From assembly GCF_018881975.1 (NCBI RefSeq), contig NZ_JACVPJ010000015.1, positions 1 to 43,997 on the forward strand: DNA of 43,997 nt, in the 5' to 3' direction. Within the stretch, counting starts at the first letter, position 1. Every line of letters starts with the position of its first letter. This document shows positions 35,903 through 43,874 of this stretch, in pieces. Under the pieces are notes generated by a model that worked only from the letters and a program-made list of their open reading frames with translations, did no database searches and was not told where the DNA came from. The DNA is from Polynucleobacter sp. JS-Safj-400b-B2. GTDB lineage: Bacteria; Pseudomonadota; Gammaproteobacteria; Burkholderiales; Burkholderiaceae. Made by a program: the position numbers and the translations under genes.

Positions 35903-35935
35903 GTACAAAATCTACCATTAAAGTGGCTTTTGTAC
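35903..35935. repeat. Inverted repeat upstream of the bd-type oxidase operon
   Basis: gtacaaaa and ttttgtac, perfect 8-base arms 17 bases apart, about 115 bases upstream of the cydA-type start. Inside, cca / tgg can extend the pairing. Could be an operator for oxygen or nitric-oxide control, or simply an RNA hairpin. It does not match the FNR consensus TTGAT-N4-ATCAA. Confidence 0.55.
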
Positions 35936-36049
35936 GGCTGCCATAAATTTTTTCAAGGCCAGACACCGCCGCTGATATTTTCATCACTAAAATAGCTAGC
36001 TAAATTGGAAAAAAGTCCTGAAAATGCACTTAGTTAAGGGAGTGGAATA

Positions 36050-37462
36050 ATGGAATTTTTTGATGCAGTCATGCTGGCGCGAATGCAATTTGCATTTACA
36101 GTAGGCTTCCATATTATTTTTCCTGCTTTTTCAATTGGGCTAGCCAGTTATCTGGCGCTCTTGAATGGTCTACACCTCTTTACTCAAAAGAGTATCTACC
36201 TAGACATCTTTAACTACTGGGTCAAGATCTTCGCCATTGCATTTGTGATGGGAGTGGTATCAGGCCTAGTTATGAGCTATGAATTTGGTACCAATTGGAG
36301 TGTGTTTTCTTATAAGGCAGGACCTATCGTTGGCCCGCTGATGGGTTACGAAGTGATGACTGCTTTTTTCCTTGAAGCTGGATTTTTAGGAGTGATGCTC
36401 TTTGGAAGAGAGCGGGTAGGGCCTAAGATTCATTTCTTTGCCTGTTCGATGGTAGCGGTTGGCACCTTTGTCTCGACCTTTTGGATTTTATCGGTCAATA
36501 GCTGGATGCAAACACCAGCTGGATTCTCAGTCAACTCTGCTGGCCAATTTGTTCCAGAAGATTGGTTTGAAATTATCTTTAATCCATCTTTCCCGTATCG
36601 CCTAGTCCATATGGTTTTGGCTGCTTATATATCCACGGCCTTGGTCATTAGTGCAGTTGGCGCTCTCCATTTGTTAAGACTGAACAAAGAAAGCGTAGAT
36701 TCTCCAGCTCAGAAATCCCGTGGAGCGGTTTGTGTGATGTTCTCCATGGCCCTCTGGATCATCGCCATACTCGTTCCCATTCAAATGGAAGTGGGTGATC
36801 AGCATGGTTTGAACACCCTCAAATATCAACCTAAAAAGATTGCAGCGATTGAAGGTCATTATGAAGATGCGAAACCTGCCGGGATCGTGGTGTTCGGTAT
36901 TCCAAATGATAAAAACAAAAAAATGGATTACGCCTTGGAGATCCCTTATTTGGGTAGCATCATTTTGACGCATTCATTAGATGGTGAGATTTTGGGTATG
37001 AATACCTGGCCTCAAGATGAAGTGCCGCCAATGGCTTTACCGTTTTTTGCGTTTCGCATCATGGTGGGGCTGGGAGTATTAATGTTCATATTGGGCATAT
37101 GGAGTCTTTGGTTGCGATACCAAAAAGCGCTCTATGTAAGACCATGGTTTTTGAAGTACGCTCTCATCATGGGGCCAGCAGGATTTATAGCGGTGCTAGC
37201 TGGCTGGGTAGTTACTGAAGTGGGGCGACAGCCATATACTATATATAACCTTTTAAGGACATCCGAATCCCATTCGGCCTTAAATGCAGCAACAGTAGGT
37301 GGCACACTGGTTGCATTTATTGTGACTTATTTCTTTCTCTTTGGTATCGGTGTGTATTACATCCTCAAGCTCATGAATCAAGGATCAATGAATGGAGACC
37401 CCCCTCAACTGAAAAAGCGCAATCTAAAAATGCTGTCTATGGATCGTATGTACAGAATCTAG
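36050..37462 (+). CDS. cioA: Cytochrome bd-type quinol oxidase subunit I (cyanide-insensitive type)
   Basis: Quinol-oxidising, haem-carrying subunit of a proton-motive, high-affinity terminal oxidase. His21 (VGFHIIFP), His in YRLVHMVLAAY and Met in FRIMVGLGVLM match the haem ligands of bd oxidases; the Glu pair is in MGYEVMTAFFLEAGFLG. The quinol loop is short (470 residues overall), as in the CIO subgroup. The usual GRQPW is GRQPY here. AAGGGAGTGG precedes the ATG. Operon with cioB and a DUF2474 gene. Confidence 0.93.
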   Translation: MEFFDAVMLARMQFAFTVGFHIIFPAFSIGLASYLALLNGLHLFTQKSIYLDIFNYWVKIFAIAFVMGVVSGLVMSYEFGTNWSVFSYKAGPIVGPLMGYEVMTAFFLEAGFLGVMLFGRERVGPKIHFFACSMVAVGTFVSTFWILSVNSWMQTPAGFSVNSAGQFVPEDWFEIIFNPSFPYRLVHMVLAAYISTALVISAVGALHLLRLNKESVDSPAQKSRGAVCVMFSMALWIIAILVPIQMEVGDQHGLNTLKYQPKKIAAIEGHYEDAKPAGIVVFGIPNDKNKKMDYALEIPYLGSIILTHSLDGEILGMNTWPQDEVPPMALPFFAFRIMVGLGVLMFILGIWSLWLRYQKALYVRPWFLKYALIMGPAGFIAVLAGWVVTEVGRQPYTIYNLLRTSESHSALNAATVGGTLVAFIVTYFFLFGIGVYYILKLMNQGSMNGDPPQLKKRNLKMLSMDRMYRI

Positions 37463-37477
37463 TCGGAAAGGATCAAG

Positions 37478-38464
37478 ATGAATCTTGATATCACCTTAAT
37501 TTGGGCTGGGCTACTTTCCTTTGTTGTATTGGCCTACATTATTTTTGATGGCTATGACTTAGGCGTTGGAGTATTGATTCCACTCATGCGTTCCGAGCAG
37601 GATCGGGCTGAGATGCTGCATTCGGTAAGGCTATGGGATGCTAATGAAACCTGGTTAGTTCTAGGTGGTGGTGGACTCTTCGCTATTTTTCCATTGGCGT
37701 ATTCGATTATCTTTCCAGCCCTCTACCTTCCTTTGATTGGGATGCTACTTGCATTAGTGGTTCGGGGGGTAGTCTCCGAGTTTCGTTGGCAGAATGAGCG
37801 ATGGAGCGCTTTCTGGGATACCCTCTTTTTTCTTGGATCATTCTTAGCGGCATTTTTTCAGGGAATCATTCTAGGTAGCCTAGTGCAAGGTATTCCTGTA
37901 GTGAACAATACTTATGTAGGCGGACCATTTGATTGGTTATCGCCTTTTTGCATCATGACCGGAGTTGCATTAGTGCTTGGTTACGCTCTATTGGGAGCAA
38001 CTTGGCTTGTGCTAAAGACGGGTGGCGAGTTACGAGTCAAGTCTTTCGCACTCATTAAAGTGCTAGGTATCTTGATGGTCATCATGGTTGGCGTAGTGAG
38101 TCTCTGGACTCCATTCTTGCAGCAGAATTATTTGAGTAGATGGTTCGCATGGCCGCAAGCCCTCTATGTACTGCCGGTTCCACTGCTATTAGCAATAGCA
38201 ATTCTGATCCTGTTCCGTGCTGTAGATAAAAGAAACGTCTGGATTCCTTTTGTAGCCACTATAGGTATCTTCATCCTTTCTTATATTGGTCTCTTGATTA
38301 GTATTTTTCCATATGTTGTACCAGCCTCCATCACCATCTGGGATGCCGCTGCTCCCATGTCGAGCCAGAAATTTTTACTACTCGGAACCTTGGTTCTAGT
38401 GCCCATTATTTTGACTTACACTAGTTATGCGCACTGGGTGTTCTTAACTGAAAAGAGAAGATGA
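37478..38464 (+). CDS. cioB: Cytochrome bd-type quinol oxidase subunit II
   Basis: Partner subunit of the bd-type oxidase, 328 residues and about eight transmembrane helices. The N-terminal IIFDGYDLGVGVLIPLM and WDANETWLVLGGGGLFAIFP are signature segments of the CydB/CioB family. It starts 15 bases after cioA with AAGGAT upstream, and its stop overlaps the next small gene by four bases (ATGA). Confidence 0.94.
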   Translation: MNLDITLIWAGLLSFVVLAYIIFDGYDLGVGVLIPLMRSEQDRAEMLHSVRLWDANETWLVLGGGGLFAIFPLAYSIIFPALYLPLIGMLLALVVRGVVSEFRWQNERWSAFWDTLFFLGSFLAAFFQGIILGSLVQGIPVVNNTYVGGPFDWLSPFCIMTGVALVLGYALLGATWLVLKTGGELRVKSFALIKVLGILMVIMVGVVSLWTPFLQQNYLSRWFAWPQALYVLPVPLLLAIAILILFRAVDKRNVWIPFVATIGIFILSYIGLLISIFPYVVPASITIWDAAAPMSSQKFLLLGTLVLVPIILTYTSYAHWVFLTEKRR

Positions 38465-38592
38465 TTCGTAAGAGGTTGGCTGATAATCCAATTCTTTTTA
38501 AAAGAATTGCTTGGCTCTTCTTTATCTGGGCTGCTAGCGTTGCCGGTCTAGGTGGGCTATCTTTAATCTTGCGCTCAATCCTTATGCATTAA
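38461..38592 (+). CDS. DUF2474 small subunit of the bd-type oxidase
   Basis: A 43-residue single-pass membrane protein: basic N-terminus, then FKRIAWLFFIWAASVAG and a hydrophobic stretch ending RSILMH. The pattern fits DUF2474, a CydX-like peptide found after cioAB genes and thought to stabilise the haem site. Start ATG overlaps the cioB stop codon. The peptide is easily missed because of its size. Confidence 0.82.
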   Translation: MIRKRLADNPILFKRIAWLFFIWAASVAGLGGLSLILRSILMH

Positions 38593-38709
38593 TGCCTTAA
38601 TATCCGATACAAATCCAACAATACTGGTAGCTTTTGTATATCAAGCAGGTCGCTCGAGATTGGTTAAACTGATATTTCGTTTTCGGACTCACTACAAAGA
38701 GATAAAGCT

Positions 38710-39111
38710 ATGAAGTTCTTGTTAACGCTAGTTACAGCGGTTGCGCTACTCAGTCCATTACCAGTCTATGCTGACCCCTTTATTTATCAATGCCAAGTAA
38801 TAAGCGACGCTTTTATCAAAGCCGATGGATCTTTGGACGTATTGCAAGATAGCCCAAGAATCGGGCAGAAATTTACGGTAATGAAGAAGACTGGCGATGT
38901 GGTTGGTGATGTCATGGACTCTCTAAAAAATCCTAAAGTGCTTTCATCCGGTAGTGATAAAAATTCCTATAAGGTGCTTTGGGAGCAAAAGTCTTCCAGT
39001 AAAAGTAGAGCCTATGTTGATTATTTAAATATCGATGAATTTGCCAAAGGCATGCAGAAGCCTTTTGGTTTCTTTTCAGGAAGTTTGCTCCTAACGGGAA
39101 TTTGTGAATAG
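38710..39111 (+). CDS. Exported protein of unknown function
   Basis: A 133-residue protein with a signal peptide (MKFLLTLVTAVALLSPLPVY, cleavage likely after ADP region VYA). The mature part has two Cys (YQCQVI near the start and the penultimate residue region TGICE) that could form a disulfide closing the domain. No family recognised. It lies 17 bases before the ClC transporter gene and may be co-transcribed with it. Confidence 0.7.
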   Translation: MKFLLTLVTAVALLSPLPVYADPFIYQCQVISDAFIKADGSLDVLQDSPRIGQKFTVMKKTGDVVGDVMDSLKNPKVLSSGSDKNSYKVLWEQKSSSKSRAYVDYLNIDEFAKGMQKPFGFFSGSLLLTGICE

Positions 39112-39128
39112 TAAAGGGTGCGTTGTGA

Positions 39129-40445
39129 ATGATGAATAACATTCAATCTGAAGACTCCAGCGATTTGCCGCTAAATACCTTAAGGGTGTTACTGGTGGCT
39201 GCCTTTGCAGGAGCCTTGGTTGGAATAGTGGGCGGCGCTTTTAGGACTGCACTGAATTTCATTGGCAGCCATTTCCTTGCTTTCTCTGCTTATCTTCATA
39301 CTGTCGATGGTGAATGGCTCGTACCTGGATTTATCGTTATTGGGCTGATTACTAGCATCTGCGTTGGAATTTCTCGAATGTTAGTGCGTTTAGAGCCCAC
39401 GACAATTGGTAGTGGCATCCAGCATGTAGAAGCAGTCATGCATGGAGTGGCTCAACCTAGTCCTTTTAGGGCTTTACCAATTAAATTCTTTGGCGGTTTG
39501 CTGTCTATTGGATCCGGCATGGCCTTAGGCAGGGAGGGGCCAACGGTGCAAATGGCCGCCATTATTGGCTCTGAATGTGGAAAATTAACTCGCCTTAAAG
39601 TCGTTGAGCAATCACTTCTCTATACAGCCGTTGCTGGTGCTGGATTGTCGGTTGCCTTTAATGCTCCGCTATCTGGAATTGCATTCTCGTTTGAAGAGAT
39701 ATCCAAAAAAATCTCCATTAAGAGACTCATGGTGTCATTTGCTGCAGTCACTTCGGGAATGATTGTTTTCCGTAGCTATTTTGGAAATTCAATTGAATTT
39801 GTCGTGGGCGATCTATTGCCAGATTCAAGCATAAGTTTATATTTTTATATTATCTTTTCAGTATTGCTAAGCTTTATAGCCACTCTATATAGCCGAACGA
39901 TTATTGGCGCTTTAAATCTCTCAGATTCGTTTTCTACAATTTCTCCTGTAAGTAAAGCAATGATCATTGGATTTGGAGTGGGTGCACTCGCATATTTTTA
40001 TCCAAAGCTAGTGGGTGGTGGAGACATACAGGTTCAATCTTTACTGAGTGAAGAGTACTTTTTACTACCCCTGATGCTGCTGATGATTGGGCGCTTCTTT
40101 CTTGGACCCATTAGTTATTCCACTGGTGTCCCAGGCGGCATATTTTCACCAATTCTATTAATGGGCTCGAGTATTGGAGTGTTATTCGTACTTGCCATCA
40201 ATCCGCTGTTGAGTCATTTGGCATTAGGTCAGTTGGACCCTATTTCATTTGCTTTAGTTGGTATGGCAGCATTTTTTACAGTGGTCGTTAGAGCGCCCCT
40301 CACTGGAATTTTGCTCGCTATAGAAATGAGCGGCAAAGTCAGCTTAATGATTCCCTTGTTGATTGCCAGCGTTATTTGCACAATTATTCCCGTCTTATTA
40401 AAACAAGAGCCAATTTATGATGCATTAAGAGATAGGACCGGATAG
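39129..40445 (+). CDS. ClC-family chloride/proton antiporter
   Basis: A 438-residue anion transporter with about 18 helical segments. The anion-site motifs are GSGIQ at 94-98 (GSGIP in E. coli ClcA), GREGP at 134-138 with gating Glu136, and GIFSPILLMG. Glu190 in FSFEEI matches the internal proton glutamate of ClcA, so it should be an H+-coupled exchanger rather than a channel. Functions in acid resistance or halide export are known for the family. The start is at one of two adjacent ATG codons. Confidence 0.92.
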   Translation: MMNNIQSEDSSDLPLNTLRVLLVAAFAGALVGIVGGAFRTALNFIGSHFLAFSAYLHTVDGEWLVPGFIVIGLITSICVGISRMLVRLEPTTIGSGIQHVEAVMHGVAQPSPFRALPIKFFGGLLSIGSGMALGREGPTVQMAAIIGSECGKLTRLKVVEQSLLYTAVAGAGLSVAFNAPLSGIAFSFEEISKKISIKRLMVSFAAVTSGMIVFRSYFGNSIEFVVGDLLPDSSISLYFYIIFSVLLSFIATLYSRTIIGALNLSDSFSTISPVSKAMIIGFGVGALAYFYPKLVGGGDIQVQSLLSEEYFLLPLMLLMIGRFFLGPISYSTGVPGGIFSPILLMGSSIGVLFVLAINPLLSHLALGQLDPISFALVGMAAFFTVVVRAPLTGILLAIEMSGKVSLMIPLLIASVICTIIPVLLKQEPIYDALRDRTG

Positions 40446-40478
40446 TAAGTAAGTCCATCTATCTTTGTATTTATATTA

Positions 40479-40507
40479 TTGAGATTTAAAAACAGTAAAT
40501 GTTTTAT
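40479..40507 (+). promoter_or_regulatory. Possible sigma-70 promoter
   Basis: TTGAGA and TTTTAT separated by 17 bases in the AT-rich gap between the ClC gene and the barrel-like protein gene. Five and four matches to consensus, so only suggestive. Confidence 0.3.
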
Positions 40508-40542
40508 ACAAAAAGGCAGTATTGCCCTCTAGATGTAAAAGT

Positions 40543-41388
40543 ATGACTAAGCTTAAGAACCCTCAGAAAATCGCGCAAAACTTCCGCCAGTTATGTTGTG
40601 GATATATTGGTTTTCTGATGTTGATTCAGGTTTCATCTGTGGTGAATGCTCAAACCTCCTCGAGCACCATGAGCGAGGAAGCTAAAGCGGGGCAAAATAT
40701 ACAAAACCCGCTTTATCCACAGATTCAACTACCGTTAACTTACAACTTCAATCAAAAGTTAGGCACCAATAGCGGTGGGCAACAATCACAGATTGGATTT
40801 AATCCGATTATCCCCGTTGACATCAGTGATGATTTACAACTCATCGTCAATCCTATGTTGACCTATAACCATAACGCTAACAGTCAGCAGGCTACCAATC
40901 AAAGTCAGCCGTTGCAGGTGGCAACCTTTTTTGCGCCCACCTATGTAAAAACCTGGTACTTTGGGGCGGGCCCTTTTGTGCAGGTTCCTGCAACCAATGC
41001 TAATAATGGCAGTAAACAGACGGGTGTTGGGGTTTCGGCAGGGGCATTTTATACGCCAGAAAATTGGGTAATAGGGATGGCGATGTTTAACTCCTGGGGT
41101 ATTGGTAATAATCTTTCTGGTGGAACTGCTAATGTTCTTAATGCGCAACCCACTATTTCATATACGACTGACAAAGCTTGGACTTACAACCTGCAAAGTC
41201 AAATTATTTATAACTACGATGCCAAGTCAGCCACCAATCAACTGACTTTAAGTGGTGGGAAAACCTATAAATGGTTTGATTATCACGTTCAGTGGCAAGT
41301 GGGGCCAACCTATATGGTAACTAGCACGCCTTCAAGTCCGAAAGGCGTAGGTGCTTTCGTAGGTTTAACGGTTTTAATGCCGAAGTAA
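40543..41388 (+). CDS. Outer-membrane beta-barrel-like protein
   Basis: A 281-residue exported protein if started at ATG 40543; a TTG 21 bases upstream would only lengthen the n-region. The signal peptide ends near SVVNAQ. The mature part is rich in Asn, Gln, Thr and aromatic residues, alternating as amphipathic strands (TYVKTWYFGAGPFVQV, VGVSAGAFYTPENWVIGMAM, FDYHVQWQVGPTYMV), and ends in a hydrophobic strand TVLMPK. This suggests a transporter-like barrel or porin, but no family is certain. Confidence 0.75.
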   Translation: MTKLKNPQKIAQNFRQLCCGYIGFLMLIQVSSVVNAQTSSSTMSEEAKAGQNIQNPLYPQIQLPLTYNFNQKLGTNSGGQQSQIGFNPIIPVDISDDLQLIVNPMLTYNHNANSQQATNQSQPLQVATFFAPTYVKTWYFGAGPFVQVPATNANNGSKQTGVGVSAGAFYTPENWVIGMAMFNSWGIGNNLSGGTANVLNAQPTISYTTDKAWTYNLQSQIIYNYDAKSATNQLTLSGGKTYKWFDYHVQWQVGPTYMVTSTPSSPKGVGAFVGLTVLMPK

Positions 41389-41470
41389 GTAGTAGGATGG
41401 CACGTTTGCCCATCAAAATTAATCGAGGAGTCTAAAGAAATATACGTAACTCAATTAAATACACAATTTT

Positions 41471-42517
41471 CTAATGCAGACTACTCATATCAATCACAAA
41501 TCGGTACTTCACATCATTTTTTAGTATCCGCTCATAAGCGACATTAATTTGATCCATCTTAATCATTTCAATTTCCGATACGATCTGATGTTTAGCGCAG
41601 AAATACAGCATTTCTTGTGTTTCTTTAATTCCACCGACTAAAGAGCCGGCAATACTTCGTCTTCCATAGACCATCGCTTCAGTATTGAGCTCAGCGGTTG
41701 GTCCAATAGAGCCAACGATGCACATATTCCCATCTACCTTAAGTAGGTTCATGTAGTGGTTATAGTCATGTGGACCTGGAATGGTATTGAGTAAGAAATC
41801 AAATTGATTGTTCATGTTCTGCATCGCTACTGGATCTGTGGAAATAAGTACTTCATCAGCACCCAGTTTTATTGCGTCTGCTGCTTTAGATTTCGAGCTT
41901 GTGATCATAATTGTTTTTGCACCCATGGCATGAGATAGCTTCACGCCCATATGACCTAAACCCCCAAGGCCAATAATGCCCACGGTCATGCCTGGTTTGA
42001 CTCCCCAGTGCTTTAGGGGTGAGTAGGTGGTAATCCCTGCGCAGAGTAGGGGTGCTGCACCAGCTGGATCTAAGCCCATTGGAAAAATTAATACAAAATG
42101 TTTGTCAACCACAATACTTTTTGAATAGCCGCCGTAAGTAAAGCCGCCCACATCTTTTGATGGGGCATTAAAGATCGGTGAAAATCCTTCTAGGCAGTAT
42201 TGTTCGAGACCTGATTTACATGATGTGCAAACTTGGCATGATCCGCCCATATATCCCACACCCACTCTTTGCCCAATCTTCAGATGAGAAACATCTCCTC
42301 CTAGGGCAGTCACTTTTCCAATAATTTCATGACCTGGAACTACGGGGTAGTGGCTCCCTCCCCATTCATTTTTAACTACGTGTATATCTGAGTGACAAAC
42401 ACCACAAAACTCAATTGCTATTTGTACGTCATTTGCACCAATTTTCCTGCGCTCTATTTTGAATGGCTCAAGCAGGGATTGATCTGATTGAGCTGCATAG
42501 CAAGAGGTTGTAGACAT
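41471..42517 (-). CDS. Zinc-dependent alcohol dehydrogenase (cinnamyl-alcohol/YahK type)
   Basis: A medium-chain NAD(P)-dependent alcohol dehydrogenase, 348 residues from ATG 42517. Catalytic zinc ligands are in FCGVCHSDIH and GHEIIGKV; the structural zinc site is the four-Cys loop CQVCTSCKSGLEQYC; the nucleotide motif is GIIGLGGLGHMGV. The pattern resembles broad aldehyde reductases such as YahK. An upstream in-frame ATG at 42625 would add 36 residues without homology; AGGACTCCC precedes the chosen start. It stands alone. Confidence 0.92.
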   Translation of the reverse strand: MSTTSCYAAQSDQSLLEPFKIERRKIGANDVQIAIEFCGVCHSDIHVVKNEWGGSHYPVVPGHEIIGKVTALGGDVSHLKIGQRVGVGYMGGSCQVCTSCKSGLEQYCLEGFSPIFNAPSKDVGGFTYGGYSKSIVVDKHFVLIFPMGLDPAGAAPLLCAGITTYSPLKHWGVKPGMTVGIIGLGGLGHMGVKLSHAMGAKTIMITSSKSKAADAIKLGADEVLISTDPVAMQNMNNQFDFLLNTIPGPHDYNHYMNLLKVDGNMCIVGSIGPTAELNTEAMVYGRRSIAGSLVGGIKETQEMLYFCAKHQIVSEIEMIKMDQINVAYERILKNDVKYRFVIDMSSLH

Positions 42518-43029
42518 CGGGAGTCCTAGGTATTGATTTAATGGTTGCGCGGGGTAAGTCAGCTGATCTGAAGATCGCTTGATCATCTTCTGTTTACCAG
42601 AAGCTTTCTGTTCGTTTTCGAACATTAATCACCCATCAATTGCATTGGGGATTGGATTGGTGGCACGACAGAAGATAGTGGCTGACGGCTATTGGCCATG
42701 ATTTCAACCCGTCGATGCAACACACTACAAACCGCGTATGCACAAGAAGTGGTATTTCTTTTTTTCAGGGCTTAAGCCTTCTATGCCGTTTAAAATGACT
42801 ATCCTGAGCTAAAGTGAGGCATTCTTGCTGCTGATTTGTTAGTAAATAGCTTTTTCTCATTAAAGTAGAGTAAAATACAATTAGCGATTTTCAAGCAAAT
42901 AGTGTTGTTGTACTAGTAATTAATACCGCAGTTCTGCGATAGTTCTTTTTAGCATCTCCCCCGCCATTCTTGACTTTCGCCTCATTTGGGGCATAGCCCC
43001 TTTTATATTTTTTTAAGGAATAGTCAGAT
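42518..43029. other. Long intergenic region / leader of cspA
   Basis: About 500 bases without a convincing gene (an optional 36-codon extension of the alcohol dehydrogenase reaches 42625). TAAAAT at 42871 and TACAAT at 42876 are possible -10 boxes without a good -35. If used, cspA would have a 5' leader of roughly 140 bases, as is usual for cold-shock genes. A terminator-like hairpin closes the region at 42988-43017. Confidence 0.5.
42988..43014 (+). promoter_or_regulatory. Terminator-like hairpin just upstream of the cspA ribosome-binding site
   Basis: GGGGC / GCCCC (5 bp, loop ATA) followed by TTTTATATTTTTTT, then AAGGAA and the cspA ATG at 43030. In this position it may be an attenuator in the leader rather than the end of another transcript, since no plus-strand gene lies upstream. 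Confidence 0.6.
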
Positions 43030-43233
43030 ATGGCAAACGGAATTGTGAAATGGTTTAACGACGCTAAAGGCTTCGGCTTTATTACCCCTGAACTCGGTGG
43101 CGAAGATTTATTTGCCCATTTTTCAGCAATTAATAGCAGCGGATTTAAGTCATTAGCTGAAGGTCAAAAGGTGACTTTTGATATTACTACTGGCCCTAAA
43201 GGCAAGTTAGCATCCAATATTCAACCTGTTTAA
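43030..43233 (+). CDS. cspA: Cold-shock protein (CspA family)
   Basis: A 67-residue OB-fold RNA chaperone. RNP1 is KGFGFI, RNP2 is [23 protein letters not shown] is typical. Such proteins melt RNA secondary structure and can prevent intrinsic termination. The gene has a long leader with a terminator-like hairpin, and is followed by its own double hairpin and terminator. A family paralogue cannot be distinguished by name, so the symbol is generic. Confidence 0.95.
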   Translation: MANGIVKWFNDAKGFGFITPELGGEDLFAHFSAINSSGFKSLAEGQKVTFDITTGPKGKLASNIQPV

Positions 43234-43247
43234 ATCAGAAGCACATG

Positions 43248-43270
43248 CCAGGCGGAAATGATTTGCCTGG
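43248..43270 (+). repeat. Hairpin after cspA
   Basis: ccaggc / gcctgg arms (extendable past a two-base bulge) stand four bases before the terminator stem; the pair may stabilise the cspA mRNA 3' end. Confidence 0.55.
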
Positions 43271-43273
43271 TCC

Positions 43274-43299
43274 AAAGCCCAGCATGACTGGGCTTTTTT
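43274..43299 (+). terminator. Terminator after cspA
   Basis: aaagcccag / ctgggcttt, 9-bp stem, five-base loop, T run. Lies between cspA and infA. Confidence 0.88.
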
Positions 43300-43319
43300 A
43301 TTTTTATTAAGGATGTTAA

Positions 43320-43580
43320 ATGGCAAAAGAAGCCTTGCTTGAAATGGAAGGTCTTGTTGATGAAATTCTGCCGGATTCTCGTTATCGAATTACTTTAGAC
43401 AATGGCCATAAGCTTATTGCCTATACAGCAGGAAGAGTCAAAAAAAATCACATCCGTATATTGGCTGGAGATAAGGTTTCCTTAGAAGTCTCTCCCTATG
43501 ACTTAAGCAAAGGCCGAATTACATTTAGACATATTGAGAAGAGGCAATCTTTTGCTGGTGCGCCGAATAGACGATATTGA
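43320..43580 (+). CDS. infA: Translation initiation factor IF-1 (long betaproteobacterial type)
   Basis: An 86-residue S1/OB-fold factor that occupies the A site during initiation. It starts [20 protein letters not shown] and has the core FRHIEKR. Standard IF-1 has 72 residues; the longer tail [10 protein letters not shown] and the position beside cspA mark it as the second-type IF-1 of Burkholderiales (the usual one is in the ribosomal-protein operon). A role in low-temperature translation is suggested by neighbourhood only. Confidence 0.93.
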   Translation: MAKEALLEMEGLVDEILPDSRYRITLDNGHKLIAYTAGRVKKNHIRILAGDKVSLEVSPYDLSKGRITFRHIEKRQSFAGAPNRRY

Positions 43581-43790
43581 TAGCTTTGAAGTTTAAATCC
43601 GCAAATTAAATTCATATTTGCAAAAAATCTCAGGTCCTGGTCTATACGACCCTGAGCAACTAAGAAATGCTAAAACCACCTTCGGGTGGTTTTTCTTTGG
43701 GGTGGTAGCAACTAAATGTGAATAGATGATCGCCCTTAATGAGGTTATTCCGGTACAAAGCCTGGTGATATTGAAGGGAGGATTGAAGAT
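43581..43790. other. Structured non-coding region after infA
   Basis: No gene seen. It holds an imperfect hairpin at 43629-43656 (ctcaggtc with gaccctgag, one bulge) and the terminator at 43672-43696. It could be the infA 3' UTR or a small RNA. Confidence 0.45.
43672..43696 (+). terminator. Strong terminator with TTCG tetraloop
   Basis: aaaaccacc / ggtggtttt, 9-bp stem closed by the stable TTCG loop, followed by T's. About 90 bases after infA, its probable target. Confidence 0.88.
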
Positions 43791-43874
43791 ATGGGTGTAC
43801 ACCATTCTGAATTAAACTTACCCAAGATCATTAAATGGGGATATTTGAACCATTTGAAGCCAGTCCCTAACTAA
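43791..43874 (+). CDS. Possible 27-residue small protein
   Basis: ATG at 43791 is preceded at eight bases' distance by GGGAGGA, an excellent ribosome-binding site, and opens a 27-codon frame (MGVHHSELNLPKIIKWGY then to VPN). No family known. The last 120 bases of the window (43875-43997) hold nothing I can recognise. Confidence 0.2.
   Translation: MGVHHSELNLPKIIKWGYLNHLKPVPN

Noticed and set aside
42518..42625. 36-residue N-terminal extension of the alcohol dehydrogenase
   Set aside because: Polar, not family-like, and the inner ATG at 42517 has AGGACTCCC upstream; a longer protein cannot be fully excluded.
42970..42975. TTGACT as -35 box for cspA
   Set aside because: No -10 box at 16-18 bases; the nearest TATATT is 28 bases away, within the hairpin's T tail.
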